Shown here: positions 53,152 to 61,325 of the stretch, piece by piece | Position numbering within the stretch: position 1 is the stretch's first letter | How the letters are laid out: each line of letters opens with the position of its first letter | Assembly: GCA_030447415.1 (NCBI GenBank) | Contig: JAUJOZ010000013.1 | Span: forward strand, 1 to 64,000 | Direction: 5' to 3' | Source: Thermomicrobiales bacterium | Lineage (GTDB): Bacteria > Chloroflexota > Chloroflexia > Thermomicrobiales > UBA6265 | Length of the DNA stretch: 64,000 nt | Notes under the pieces: model-generated | What the model was told of the DNA's origin: nothing | Seen by the model: only the letters and a program-made list of their open reading frames with translations | Databases searched by the model: none | Position numbers and translations under genes: made by a program

Positions 53152-54864
53152 CTATACCTCCACCAGCGTCAACGCCACGATGCTCTCGCCCCACCGCCCG
53201 GCGTCGGCGGGCTTGGCGACCTCCTCGGCGATGCCGACGATCCGCACCTGCCGCACGTTCGGCGCCGCGTCGTGGTCGACGTCCTTGAACGGCACCGTCG
53301 CCCCACTTTCCCAGGCCGCCCAGAGGTCGGTCGCCAGTTGCCGCCCACCGCGGACCGACCGCCCCCTGTCGCGCTGGACCGCGCCGTCGCGAGCCTGAAC
53401 CTTGAAGCTCCACCGCCGCCGTCGCGCCGGCGCGTCGAGCAGCTCGTACTCGGCCCAGCACCCCGTCAGCACCGGCGCCCAATCGACGACTGAGGCCCAC
53501 CGCACCCGGAGCATCAGCCAGCGTGACGCCGCCGCGTTTCCGGCCAGGGTTGCCTCCAGCTCGTAGGCCCGTCCCGCCGTCAGCGTCAGTCCCCCGGTGC
53601 TCGCGGCCTCGACGAACGTTCGACCCCCATCCACGGAGTAGTCCAGCGCCACGAAGACCGTGTCGACGCTCAGCTCGTTGCCCCTCACCTCGGGCGCGGC
53701 GAACGTCGCCCCCACCTTGCGCCACGCCTTCAGCTTGTCCCGCTCTCCGCAATCGAGCAGGCTCGTCTTGAACTCCGCCGCCCCCTTGAGGTTGTGGAGC
53801 GAGACGGAGCGCCAGACCATGCGGTAGAGGTCGTAGGCGGTGCTCCCGTGGCGGAAGAGGACGAGGTCCTGGTTGCCGGCGCCTCCGGTGTGCATCGGCC
53901 ACAGGCGCGTCTCGCCACCTCCCTCGGGGGCGAGATGGATCTGCCACCAACCGGAACCGTCGAACGCCCACGTCTCGGTGTCACCGCGGCGGTTGGTCAT
54001 CGTCACGACCAAGCGGTTGCCGGCGACGGTGGCGCCGTAGCAGTTCCGCCCCTCCAGCCCGACCGCGCGCCAGCCGTCACGTTGCGAGCTCGGGTTGAAC
54101 TCCTGCACGTGATTGTTGAGCCATGTGTAGAGCCGGCCACCATAAGACAGGAGGAAGGCGAAGTCGTCGTCGGCCGCCCAGATGCCGTTGGTGAAGAACG
54201 GCCCCGGGTCCTGGCTCCAGGTCGCCGGCACGCTCTGGTCGCCGGCAACGCCGGGGTCGTCCGGCTTGGCCGCGATCGGCCGGCCGCCGAGGGTCCAGAG
54301 CGAGGTGCGGGTCGCGATCGCGACCTTGCCCCCCAAGCGGGCGACGCGCACGATCGGCGCGTCGAGCGGCCGGGTCAGGATGCTCGTCCCCAGTGCCCCG
54401 CCGGTCATCTTCAGCAGGTCGGCGTCCTTGGTCGTCGGGTCCCCGTAGACCAGCGCGCCGCCGTAGCCCGTGCCGTGGCGGCCCTTCACCCCCGCTTGCA
54501 GCGTCTGCCCCGTCCCGGCCGGCACGGCGCCCTGCCCGGTGCCGAAGAGGAGGATGTCCCGGGTCGTGCCACAGAGCACGGCGAGGTCGCCCTGGTAGTG
54601 GGTGAGGTCGGTGATGACGACGCCGGGACCGAAATCATAGACCAACCCGAGCGTCTCCCATGCCGCGGCCGTGAGCAGCGCCGTCCGGTAGAGGTAGCGT
54701 CCGTTGGCGACGTAGGCGCGGTCCCCGACCACCGCCTGGGGCATCCGCAGGTTGGAGGAGGGCGGGTTGTTGGGCGCGGCAAGCGTCGCGTCGGCGAAGA
54801 CCGTCTCGGCCGGCCACGGCTCCACCCCCTGGATAAAGTAACCAACTGGGGACAATGGGGCCAA
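53152..54864 (-). CDS. Large beta-rich, phage-tail-like structural protein
   Basis: A 570-residue protein rich in short Trp/Gly-containing strands ('WALDxG'-like and 'VWRSVSLHNLKGAAEFKTSL'), with no membrane segment in the main part. The C-terminal 110 residues ('WSFKVQARDGAVQRDRGRSV', 'DLWAAWESGATVPFKDVDHD', 'QVRIVGIAEEVAKPADAGRW') resemble the terminal domain of phage tail or fibre components. The start is uncertain: the frame opens with TTG and family-like sequence begins at once, so the N-terminus may be truncated. It is leftward, while the lysin gene beyond is rightward. No capsid, terminase or portal genes are near. Phage origin is inferred. Confidence 0.5.
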   Translation of the reverse strand: MAPLSPVGYFIQGVEPWPAETVFADATLAAPNNPPSSNLRMPQAVVGDRAYVANGRYLYRTALLTAAAWETLGLVYDFGPGVVITDLTHYQGDLAVLCGTTRDILLFGTGQGAVPAGTGQTLQAGVKGRHGTGYGGALVYGDPTTKDADLLKMTGGALGTSILTRPLDAPIVRVARLGGKVAIATRTSLWTLGGRPIAAKPDDPGVAGDQSVPATWSQDPGPFFTNGIWAADDDFAFLLSYGGRLYTWLNNHVQEFNPSSQRDGWRAVGLEGRNCYGATVAGNRLVVTMTNRRGDTETWAFDGSGWWQIHLAPEGGGETRLWPMHTGGAGNQDLVLFRHGSTAYDLYRMVWRSVSLHNLKGAAEFKTSLLDCGERDKLKAWRKVGATFAAPEVRGNELSVDTVFVALDYSVDGGRTFVEAASTGGLTLTAGRAYELEATLAGNAAASRWLMLRVRWASVVDWAPVLTGCWAEYELLDAPARRRRWSFKVQARDGAVQRDRGRSVRGGRQLATDLWAAWESGATVPFKDVDHDAAPNVRQVRIVGIAEEVAKPADAGRWGESIVALTLVEV

Positions 54865-55089
54865 TGCGCATTCTTACGACGGCGTGGGCCTCTTGGCGGT
54901 GGCACGGGGAATACGGGGCATTGCGGAGGGGCAAATCGGCCCCCGCCACTAGGTTGCGTACGAAGGACGCCGTGCCGTCTTGCGTCCACCCCGATTGTTG
55001 CGCCGCCCGGCAGCAGCACACCGGCATGCTAGCCGGCGCGTCAAGGTCAAGATCGCGGGTTTGACGGGCTTCGCTCGCGCGCTCGCACC

Positions 55090-55308
55090 ATGCGTCCGGG
55101 GTTCGTGCTGGTGGGGCAACCGCCCGCGCGCCGCGTGGCTGGCGCCTCGGGCCGGGCGCCCTACCAGCGCCGCCCGCCGGGTCACCTGACGGAGACGGAG
55201 CGCCGCGCGATCCGCGCCCTCGCCGCCTCGCGCAGCCTGCGCGACCTGGCCGCCGCGTCCGGCGTCAGCCACGAGCCATGCGGGCCGGCGAGTGCACGAC
55301 GCAGTTAG
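55090..55308 (+). CDS. Small helix-turn-helix ORF, possibly a fragment
   Basis: A 72-codon frame containing 'HLTETERRAIRALAASRSLR' and 'DLAAASGVSHE', which reads as a helix-turn-helix of the resolvase/transposase or phage regulator type. After 'SHE' the sequence seems to lose frame. No good ribosome site. It could be the start of a truncated regulator. Confidence 0.4.
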   Translation: MRPGFVLVGQPPARRVAGASGRAPYQRRPPGHLTETERRAIRALAASRSLRDLAAASGVSHEPCGPASARRS

Positions 55309-55888
55309 GCGCCTCGGTAGCACGATCGAGTCAGTGGCGCCGGTCATACTCGCCAATCGGGCTATTGACGCGTGGTGTATGGTGGATCCATTCCGGTAGT
55401 CCGATGGCGCCTCGCGTGATGCGCCAGGGGAGAGCCCGCCGGTGGCACGGGTCCCTAGGTCGACTATTGGAACGTCCGCCACGGCGGTCACCGGACACCT
55501 TGCCGCTTCTGATGCCCGAGCAATTAAGGAGGGCGTGCTTAGCGTTCGTCGACCGGGATGGGAGCAGGGGGGCGCTTGATGGCTGGCCTAGTGGTCGAGC
55601 AAGCGCGCTTCGCGCGAGGCGAGAGTGGGCGCGGGGTCAGCAAGGAAAGCGGCCGCCGTCGCTTCCTGCGGCGGGAATTCCACGGCCGACGAAGGCCGCC
55701 CCCCGAGGCACCCTCGATTTCGTGGCAACCGAGGACTCGCCCGCGATCGCCCCCAGGCGAGCAACCGGACGACCCGATCTCGCTGTTTCGCTACCGTTGC
55801 CAGGACGTCTCGGCGTGGTGATCGCTGCGGTCCAGGATCCCGCGAACGGGCGTCGTGCGCGAGACTCGATTGACGAAGGAGGAACGCC
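55309..55888. other. Leader region of the lysin gene, no gene seen
   Basis: None of the open frames here resembles a protein. The last 30 bases carry GAAGGAGGAACGCC before the GTG at 55889. Confidence 0.3.
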
Positions 55889-57163
55889 GTGGCGCCCCTG
55901 ACGTTCCCAGCAGGCACGGTCACCACCGACCGACCCGGACCCGGGAACAACCCGTACGGAATCCCATGGACCAACGTCTCACGCTGGGAGCCCTTGTTCA
56001 CCCAGGCCGCCGGGGAGGCGCACGTTCCGCCCCAGCTCATTGCCGCGATGGCCGTGGTCGAGAGCGACGCCAACCAGTACCGCACCCTCCAGCGGACCGG
56101 GACCCCCGACGAGGTGATCGGCGCCGTCGACAACCTCGACCCGCACCCCTCGATCGGCATCATGCAGGTCAAGCCGTTCTTCCACCAGGCCACCCTGCCC
56201 GACGCGGACGTCTTCACGCCGGAGGGCAACATCCGCCTTGGTGCGCGGCTAATGCGGATCTTCATCGACCAGACGGGGTCGTGGGAGAATGCCATCCGCG
56301 AGAAGTACCACCCGGGCGTCTCCCCGAACGGGACCACCCCGCAGATGTACGTCGACACGATCAACGCCCTCATGGCCGAAATGGGGGGGACCGGAGGGGA
56401 CGGGGCGTCGTGCCCGCCCTTCGCCGCCCCGGCGTTAGAGGGGACCTTGAAGGTGGTCAACGAGTTGGTGTTCCATCCGGCCAGACAAACCGTCCGATCT
56501 AAGGTGAACGGCCTGAATGCCCGCCAGTTCGCAAACACGCAAGCGTGCCTGACCCGGGCGCCGCTGCACACCGGCGAGACGATCAACGTCCTCTACTGGG
56601 TTCGGGGCGAGGCGGTCGGAGGGGAGGACCGCTGGTGGGTGGCCGAGGACGGCGCCCGGATTTGGTCCGGCGGAACGCACGAAACGCCCGACGTGGCGGG
56701 CCCCGATCTTTCCCGGACGGCGACGCTCGTTGAGGCGATGCGGGCGGCCGGCATGTGCGTCAGTCAGGGGCCGTTCGAGAGTTTCTCGCACGCCATCTGC
56801 GACTGCTACGACTTCGCCGTCCCGGTCGGCACGCCGCTCCCCGCGCTGGCCCGGGGGGAGGTCGTCGAGGCACGGTTTGTGGCCGAAGACGCGATCGGCG
56901 ATCCGGACTTCGTCTATCGTCCGGGCAAGGTGACGGTCCGGTCGACGGACGGGTTCGGCGACCACGTCTACGCCCACCTGTCGCGGATCGACGTGGGGGT
57001 GGGGCAGGTCCTGGAGGCGGGCACGCTGCTTGGCCTGTCGGGCGATCGGAACGGCCCCCACCTCCACCTCCAGCTCGACGGCGGGCATTCCCCGGCCGGG
57101 CTCAACCTGACTCAGATCCTCGCGGCCGCAGGCTTTGACGTGAACGCCTTCCCGCGCTGCTAA
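55889..57163 (+). CDS. Cell-wall hydrolase: lytic transglycosylase domain plus M23 peptidase
   Basis: A 424-residue protein with two lytic modules. Residues 30-170 are an SLT-type transglycosylase fold ('QLIAAMAVVESDANQYRTLQ' with the catalytic Glu, 'IGIMQVKPFFHQAT', 'YVDTINALMAEMG'). Residues 190-280 form an SH3-like region. Residues 290-424 are an M23 (LytM) peptidase: zinc ligands 'SHAICDCYDFAVPVGTP' and 'NGPHLHLQLDGG', with 'GDHVYAHLSRIDVGVGQVLE'. It cleaves glycan and probably peptide cross-links in peptidoglycan. No signal peptide; GTG start at 55889 after AAGGAGGA. Such dual enzymes are phage tail lysins or endolysins; it could also be a host enzyme. Confidence 0.75.
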   Translation: MAPLTFPAGTVTTDRPGPGNNPYGIPWTNVSRWEPLFTQAAGEAHVPPQLIAAMAVVESDANQYRTLQRTGTPDEVIGAVDNLDPHPSIGIMQVKPFFHQATLPDADVFTPEGNIRLGARLMRIFIDQTGSWENAIREKYHPGVSPNGTTPQMYVDTINALMAEMGGTGGDGASCPPFAAPALEGTLKVVNELVFHPARQTVRSKVNGLNARQFANTQACLTRAPLHTGETINVLYWVRGEAVGGEDRWWVAEDGARIWSGGTHETPDVAGPDLSRTATLVEAMRAAGMCVSQGPFESFSHAICDCYDFAVPVGTPLPALARGEVVEARFVAEDAIGDPDFVYRPGKVTVRSTDGFGDHVYAHLSRIDVGVGQVLEAGTLLGLSGDRNGPHLHLQLDGGHSPAGLNLTQILAAAGFDVNAFPRC

Positions 57164-57232
57164 CTTCCGCGCTCCGACGTTTTCGCAGCGGTCATGGGCG
57201 TTGGAGCGGGACCGGGAGGAGGAAGGTCTGCG

Positions 57233-58564
57233 ATGCGTCGCCGCCGTTGCGTGGTGATCCTGCTCCTTGTCTTGCTGCCCCTGGTTCCTCGATCCGGGGC
57301 CGCCCAAGGCTCGTGGCTGGATGGCGGGCAGGTGGATTGGAACGCCCCCGGCGCGGTGGTGCCGTCCGCGCCGCGGCCACTCGGTCCCGTGGATTCACCT
57401 TGCGAGGACCTGGTGCGGCCGGCGGAGACGGGCGAGGACGATGCGGTGGCGGCGCAGGGGTGGCGGCTTTTCTCCGCCTACCAGCGGGGGTGGGGGATCA
57501 CCCTGGTGAGCGGCTTCGTCGGCTTCGACGCCCAGTGCCGGCCCGTGCCCTACCAACAGTTCGTGTTCGTCGACGGGGTGTTTGCCGGGACGCTGGCCCC
57601 CGAGCCGGTGGTGCCGCGAACCGACGGCGCGATCACCGACGCCGCGATCACGGCGGCCGATCGCTTGTACGCGGTTTACTCGCGGTATGCCCCGACGGAC
57701 CCGCTTTGCTGCCCGTCCGGCGAGGCGGTGGTGACGTTCGCGGTTGAACGGACGGCCGCCGGGCCGGTCGTCGTGCCGGAGTTGGAGGGGGCGGCGGCTC
57801 CCGCAGCCCCGGCAACGCCCGCCGCGGTCCCGACGGTTGCGGTGTGCGTCAGCCTCGGCACGGGCGGGGACGAGTTGGCCCTCGTCGAATGGACGGCCGA
57901 GGAGATCGCCGCCCACGAGGCCCGCGCCGGCGCGGTCAGCCGGCCGCACCCCGCGACGGGGACCTGCACGGACCCGGCGGGGTTGCCGGTGCTCAGGGAG
58001 TTTCTTGGGGGCTTCTCGTGGGTCTGTTTGCGGACGTTCGACGGGCGTTGGTACGGTCCGGCCTGGACGGCGGAGACCTACCTGCCCGTGGACGCGGTGC
58101 CGCCGGACCCGGCGATCGGGGGGTGCCCGCAACCGCGGGACGAGTCGATCCCGTCGCCCCCGGACGCCGAGCAGGCGGCGGCGACCGCCGTGTACCTGTC
58201 GCGCTTGGAGGTGGCCGGCGACCTCGAGACCCTCTACGCGTGGCTTCATCCCGACGCCCAAGCGGTCGTGCCCGAGGCGGCGGTTGCCGGCTGGTACCGG
58301 GAGGAGTGGCTGCCGCGCGGTCCCGAGGCGATCGGCGTGACGGGTGTCGACATCGGGCAGTGGACGTGGCCAGTGACGGGGATGACGTACCCGCGCACGG
58401 CGGAGATCGCCTTCGAGCAGGCGTTCGCCGACGGCTCGGTAGTCAGCGACGTCCTGCGATTAGTCCAGGACGACCAGGGGGTCTGGCGCTGGTTCTTCGG
58501 CCGCGATGCCGGGTTCGTCGAGGAGCAGATCGACCGTTTCGTCGACGGGGGGGCCGGCGGTTAG
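57233..58564 (+). CDS. Exported protein of unknown function with an NTF2-like C-terminal region
   Basis: A 443-residue protein with a clear signal peptide ('RRCVVILLLVLLPLVPRSGA', cleavage likely near 'AAQGS'). The middle is Pro/Ala-rich with paired cysteines. The last 130 residues ('YLSRLEVAGDLETLYAWLHP', 'VTGMTYPRTAEIAFEQAFAD', 'GVWRWFFGRDAGFVEEQIDR') resemble a secreted NTF2-like domain. The ATG at 57233 follows GGGAGGAGGAAGG. It comes 69 bases after the lysin stop and could share its transcript. I do not recognise the whole protein. Confidence 0.7.
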   Translation: MRRRRCVVILLLVLLPLVPRSGAAQGSWLDGGQVDWNAPGAVVPSAPRPLGPVDSPCEDLVRPAETGEDDAVAAQGWRLFSAYQRGWGITLVSGFVGFDAQCRPVPYQQFVFVDGVFAGTLAPEPVVPRTDGAITDAAITAADRLYAVYSRYAPTDPLCCPSGEAVVTFAVERTAAGPVVVPELEGAAAPAAPATPAAVPTVAVCVSLGTGGDELALVEWTAEEIAAHEARAGAVSRPHPATGTCTDPAGLPVLREFLGGFSWVCLRTFDGRWYGPAWTAETYLPVDAVPPDPAIGGCPQPRDESIPSPPDAEQAAATAVYLSRLEVAGDLETLYAWLHPDAQAVVPEAAVAGWYREEWLPRGPEAIGVTGVDIGQWTWPVTGMTYPRTAEIAFEQAFADGSVVSDVLRLVQDDQGVWRWFFGRDAGFVEEQIDRFVDGGAGG

Positions 58565-58916
58565 CGGCCGCCCTTGATCTTCCCGAAACCGAGGCGATGC
58601 TCGGGGCCTGCCTCCGAACCAGCCGCCGTGGTGGGATCCGGCTCCGCCGGGAGGAACGAATGGATTGCTCGGGGAAGGCGGCCACAGCGGAGCGCGCATT
58701 GCTCACCCCTCAAGTCGGGGACGGGTGCTGGAAACGTGTCGCTCGACGAGCCCCGGACCCGCTTGGCGCCAATCTGTCGTGCGTCGCCGCCGCTTGGCCC
58801 CGGCCGTCGGCACGCGGACGGTACGTTTCCCTCCTGCTCGCGCGCGGTGGTCCTCCCGAGGCGAATCACGCTTGCGGGTAACCGAACGATGTTCGGCGGG
58901 AGAGGAGGAGGCAAGC
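58565..58916. other. Intergenic region, no gene seen
   Basis: About 350 bases. A ribosome site (GAGGAGGAGGC) for the gene at 58917 ends the region; I see no other feature. Confidence 0.3.
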
Positions 58917-59175
58917 ATGGCCAGGAAAGGCGACCACGCCCTCGTGCAGGAAACGCCGTTTCAGACCGTCGCGTCCTATCCCAGGCGCCACGGGGTGACC
59001 TTCAGCCCCTCGGCGTCTCGCTCGCGCCTCGCCATCGTCGACGGCGGAAGGCGCTACGAGGTGCGGCTCACCGCCGAGGGGGAGGTCCACTACAGCCTCG
59101 ACGGCGGCAGGCAGTGGCGCCCCATCGAACCCCTCGTCGATACGTGCACCGGCGAGGTGCCGCCGCCCTTCCTTA
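58917..59175 (+). pseudogene. 5' part of a 151-codon gene split by an IS
   Basis: Starts at the ATG at 58917 behind GAGGAGGAGG and encodes 'MARKGDHALVQETPFQTVAS', 'RSRLAIVDGGRRYEVRLTAE', 'GEVHYSLDGGRQWRPIEPLV' and ends in 'EVPPPF' where the IS begins. Joined with 60788-60984, and counting the TTA target site once, it gives an unbroken 151-residue protein. The function is unknown; the segment 'VRFDMIAVGRGRILAKEAGT' in the second part is the best-conserved-looking stretch. Confidence 0.8.
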
Positions 59176-59220
59176 GAGCGTGTTTCAAAACCGGGGCAGG
59201 AGAGTTGCTGGGTCCTCGGC

Positions 59221-60035
59221 ATGAGCGCCCGACTTGTCCCCGACGACCTCTGGGAAGCCATGGAACCCCTCTTGCCGGAGGAACCGCCCAAGCCCAAGGG
59301 CGGTAGACCGCGCATCCCCGACCGTGCCGCGCTCGGCGGCATCGTCTTCGTCTTACGAACCGGGTGCCCGTGACGGCTCTTGCCCAAGGAGTTGGGCTGC
59401 GGCAGCGGGACGACGTGCTGGCGCCGCTTGCGCGACTGGCAGGAGGCCGGCGTTTGGGAACGCTTGCACACGAGGCTGCTGAACTGGCTGGGCGATGAGG
59501 TCGCCGTCGACTGGTCGCGGGCGAGCGTGGACTCCCTGAGCGTGCGGGCTAAAAGGGGGGTGGACAGACGGGTCCGAACCCGACCGACCGCGGCAAAGCC
59601 GGCTCTAAGTACCACCTGATCGTCGACCGCAACGGCATCCCTTTGGCCGTCCGGCTCTCCGGGGCCAACGCCCACGACGCCACGCACCTGCTCCCGCTGA
59701 TCGACGCGATCCCCCCGATCATCGGTCCCCGCGGACGGCCCGGGCGGCCCCGGAGGCGCCCGGTCAAGCTGCACGGCGACAAGGCCTATGATTCCTCGCC
59801 CCTTCACCGCGCGCTGCGTGCTCGCGGCATTACCCCGCGCCTAGCTCACCGGCGGATCGACTCCAGCGAGCGGCTGGGGCGGCACCGCTGGGTTGTCGAG
59901 CGCACGCTCGCCTGGTTGCTGGGCTACCGCCGCCTAGGCGTGCGCTACGAGCGGCGGGCCGATCTCCTTCAAGGGTTGCTCCACCTGGCCTGCGCGCTGA
60001 CTTGCCCCCACTTCCTTGCCTCCGCAAACGAGTGA
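59221..60035 (+). pseudogene. IS5-family transposase, TGA in orfA and shift at AAAAGGGGGG
   Basis: The first frame starts at the ATG at 59221: 'DDLWEAMEPLLPEEPPKPKG', 'VFVLRTGCP', a stop (TGA at 59371-59373, where the family has Trp), then 'RLLPKELGCGSGTTCWRRLR' and 'VDWSRASVDSLSVRAKRG'. At AAAAGGGGGG (59551-59560) the family sequence moves to another frame: 'GPNPTDRGKAGSKYHLIVDR', 'VRLSGANAHDATHLLPLIDA', 'GRHRWVVERTLAWLLGYRRL' (DDE catalytic core). A programmed frameshift at such a run is normal in this IS group, so only the TGA is certainly a lesion. With it, the element is probably not autonomous. Confidence 0.85.
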
Positions 60036-60147
60036 TGGACGCGGCTCGCGGCCGATAAGCCGAGCCCCTGCCTCGCCAGCGCGGTCTGGCCCGGCGTCGA
60101 CGGGTATCATGGTGCCCCTGTCACCAGGGGTCAGAGGGGAGGAGCCT

Positions 60148-60747
60148 GTGGAGGAGCGACGCGACGAGCGCCCGCCGATCAACGTCGAGGGCCACCTGGT
60201 GGCGCTGGGGCCGTTCCGGCACCACCTGATCCCGACGTACCACCGATGGCACAACGATGTCGCGACCACGCGGACGTTCGCCCTCCCCCAGCCAACCACG
60301 CTCGAGCAGGAGGAGGCGTCCTACGCCGAGCTGACAGCGGCCAAGGACATGGCCTTCTTCACGGTCTACGACCGCGCCTCCTGGCGCGCCGTCGGCACGA
60401 CCTACCTCACAGACATCCACCACCGCCACCGTAGTGCCGAGTTCGGGGTCTTGATCGGCGAGGCGGCGCACCGGGAGCGGGGGTATGGCACGGAGACGGC
60501 CCGGCTCGTGCTCGACTACGCCTTCACGGCCCTCGGCCTCCACAGCGTCATGCTCACGGCGTACGAGTACAACCTGGTCGGTCGACGGGCCTACGAGAAG
60601 GCCGGCTTCCGGGAGTTTGGCCGCCGCCGCCAGAGTCATTGGATGGGCGGCCGCTGGTGGGACGAGATCTACATGGATTGCCTGGCGACGGAGTTCGCCA
60701 GCCCGGTGCTGGGCCAGGTCTTCGTGCCGGATGTGCCGCGGCCCTGA
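60148..60747 (+). CDS. GNAT acetyltransferase (RimJ/RimL-like), IS passenger
   Basis: An intact 199-residue acetyltransferase lying inside the IS, downstream of the transposase and before the right end. It has 'GHLVALGPFRHHLIPTYHRW', 'FGVLIGEAAHRERGYGTETA' (acetyl-CoA loop), 'RLVLDYAFTALGLHSVMLTA' and 'YNLVGRRAYEKAGFREFGRR', the RimJ/RimL pattern that includes protein- and antibiotic-modifying enzymes. GGGGAGGAG lies before the GTG at 60148. The gene has kept its frame while the transposase is broken, which suggests selection or simply recency. The substrate is unknown. Confidence 0.85.
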   Translation: MEERRDERPPINVEGHLVALGPFRHHLIPTYHRWHNDVATTRTFALPQPTTLEQEEASYAELTAAKDMAFFTVYDRASWRAVGTTYLTDIHHRHRSAEFGVLIGEAAHRERGYGTETARLVLDYAFTALGLHSVMLTAYEYNLVGRRAYEKAGFREFGRRRQSHWMGGRWWDEIYMDCLATEFASPVLGQVFVPDVPRP

Positions 60748-60787
60748 GCGCGTGAGGGGTTCGGGCAGGTTTTGCAACGCGCTCTTA

Positions 60788-60984
60788 GCTTCGATCGCCT
60801 GCGGCGCGGCGAACCGGTTTCCCCCGTGCGCTTCGACATGATCGCCGTCGGCCGCGGCCGGATCCTCGCCAAGGAGGCCGGCACCGACCGCCTTTTCCAC
60901 CTCGTCATGCACGAGCTGTTCCGCACCCACCGCGTCACGGGCCCCGACTGCGACCTGTTCATCGAGGTGACCCGGGTCGCCTGA
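60788..60984 (+). pseudogene. 3' part of the IS-split gene
   Basis: Continues the protein begun at 58917 with 'FDRLRRGEPVSPVRFDMIAV', 'GRILAKEAGTDRLFHLVMHE' and ends 'DLFIEVTRVA' at the TGA at 60982-60984, which overlaps the patatin start (TGATG). The remaining frame after the IS is open back to a CTG/ATG inside the IS end, but no independent start with a ribosome site exists. Confidence 0.8.
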
Positions 60985-61263
60985 TGCCTAGCCGGCGCAC
61001 GGGCGAGGCCATGGCCGAGCACGTCCGGGTGCTGTCCATCGACGGGGGCGGGATCCGGGGCATCGTACCGACCACGACCCTGGCCGAGGTGGCGCGGCGC
61101 ACGGGGAAGCGGGTCCACGAGCTCTGCAGCCTGGTGGTCGGCGCCTCGACCGGCGGCATCCTCGCCCCCGGCCGCACCAAGCCGGGCGACGGCGGGCGGG
61201 CCGCGTACCGGGCCGAGGGAGCTGATCCGGCGGTACGAGGAGGCGGGCGGCCGCCTCCTGTGA
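60984..61263 (+). pseudogene. Patatin-like phospholipase, N-terminal fragment
   Basis: Begins at the ATG at 60984 (overlapping the preceding stop) or 61011. It has the patatin oxyanion loop 'VRVLSIDGGGIRGIVPTTTL' and nucleophile elbow 'LCSLVVGASTGGILA' (GxSxG). A surplus G in 'GAGGGAG' near 61216-61221 shifts the frame; corrected, it reads 'EELIRRYEEAGGRLL' and stops at 61261. Intact patatins are 250 residues or more and need a later Asp for the Ser-Asp dyad, absent here. The fragment is therefore inactive as a lipase. Patatins act as effectors in some anti-phage systems, but no cyclase is nearby. Confidence 0.7.
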
Positions 61264-61325
61264 GGCGTTCGGTTGCGCAGTCCGGCTCGAGCGATCGCGC
61301 CGGGGAACGTCGGTGAGGAAGGCCC

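Larger units (their letters stand above)
59173..60787 (+). mobile_element. IS5-family (IS427-like) element with passenger acetyltransferase
   Basis: The element proper is 59176-60784 (1609 bases). The left end GAGCGTGTTTCAAAACC (59176-59192) and right end, read inward, GAGCGCGTTGCAAAACC (60784-60768) match at 15 of 17 bases. TTA (59173-59175 and 60785-60787) is the 3-base target duplication, matching the TNA usual for this group. It contains a transposase with a stop and a frameshift, and an intact GNAT gene in the same direction. Most IS5 relatives hold only a transposase. Excision in silico restores the split host gene exactly. Confidence 0.9.

Noticed and set aside
53018..53971. Second ORF overlapping the tail-like gene on the same strand
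   Set aside because: It is out of frame with the long gene, rich in Arg/Gly and without recognisable features, as expected for a shadow.
18618..59373. UGA or UAG recoded as an amino acid in this organism
   Set aside because: Intact genes end cleanly at TGA and TAG and use TGG for Trp, and other lesions are indels that recoding cannot explain.
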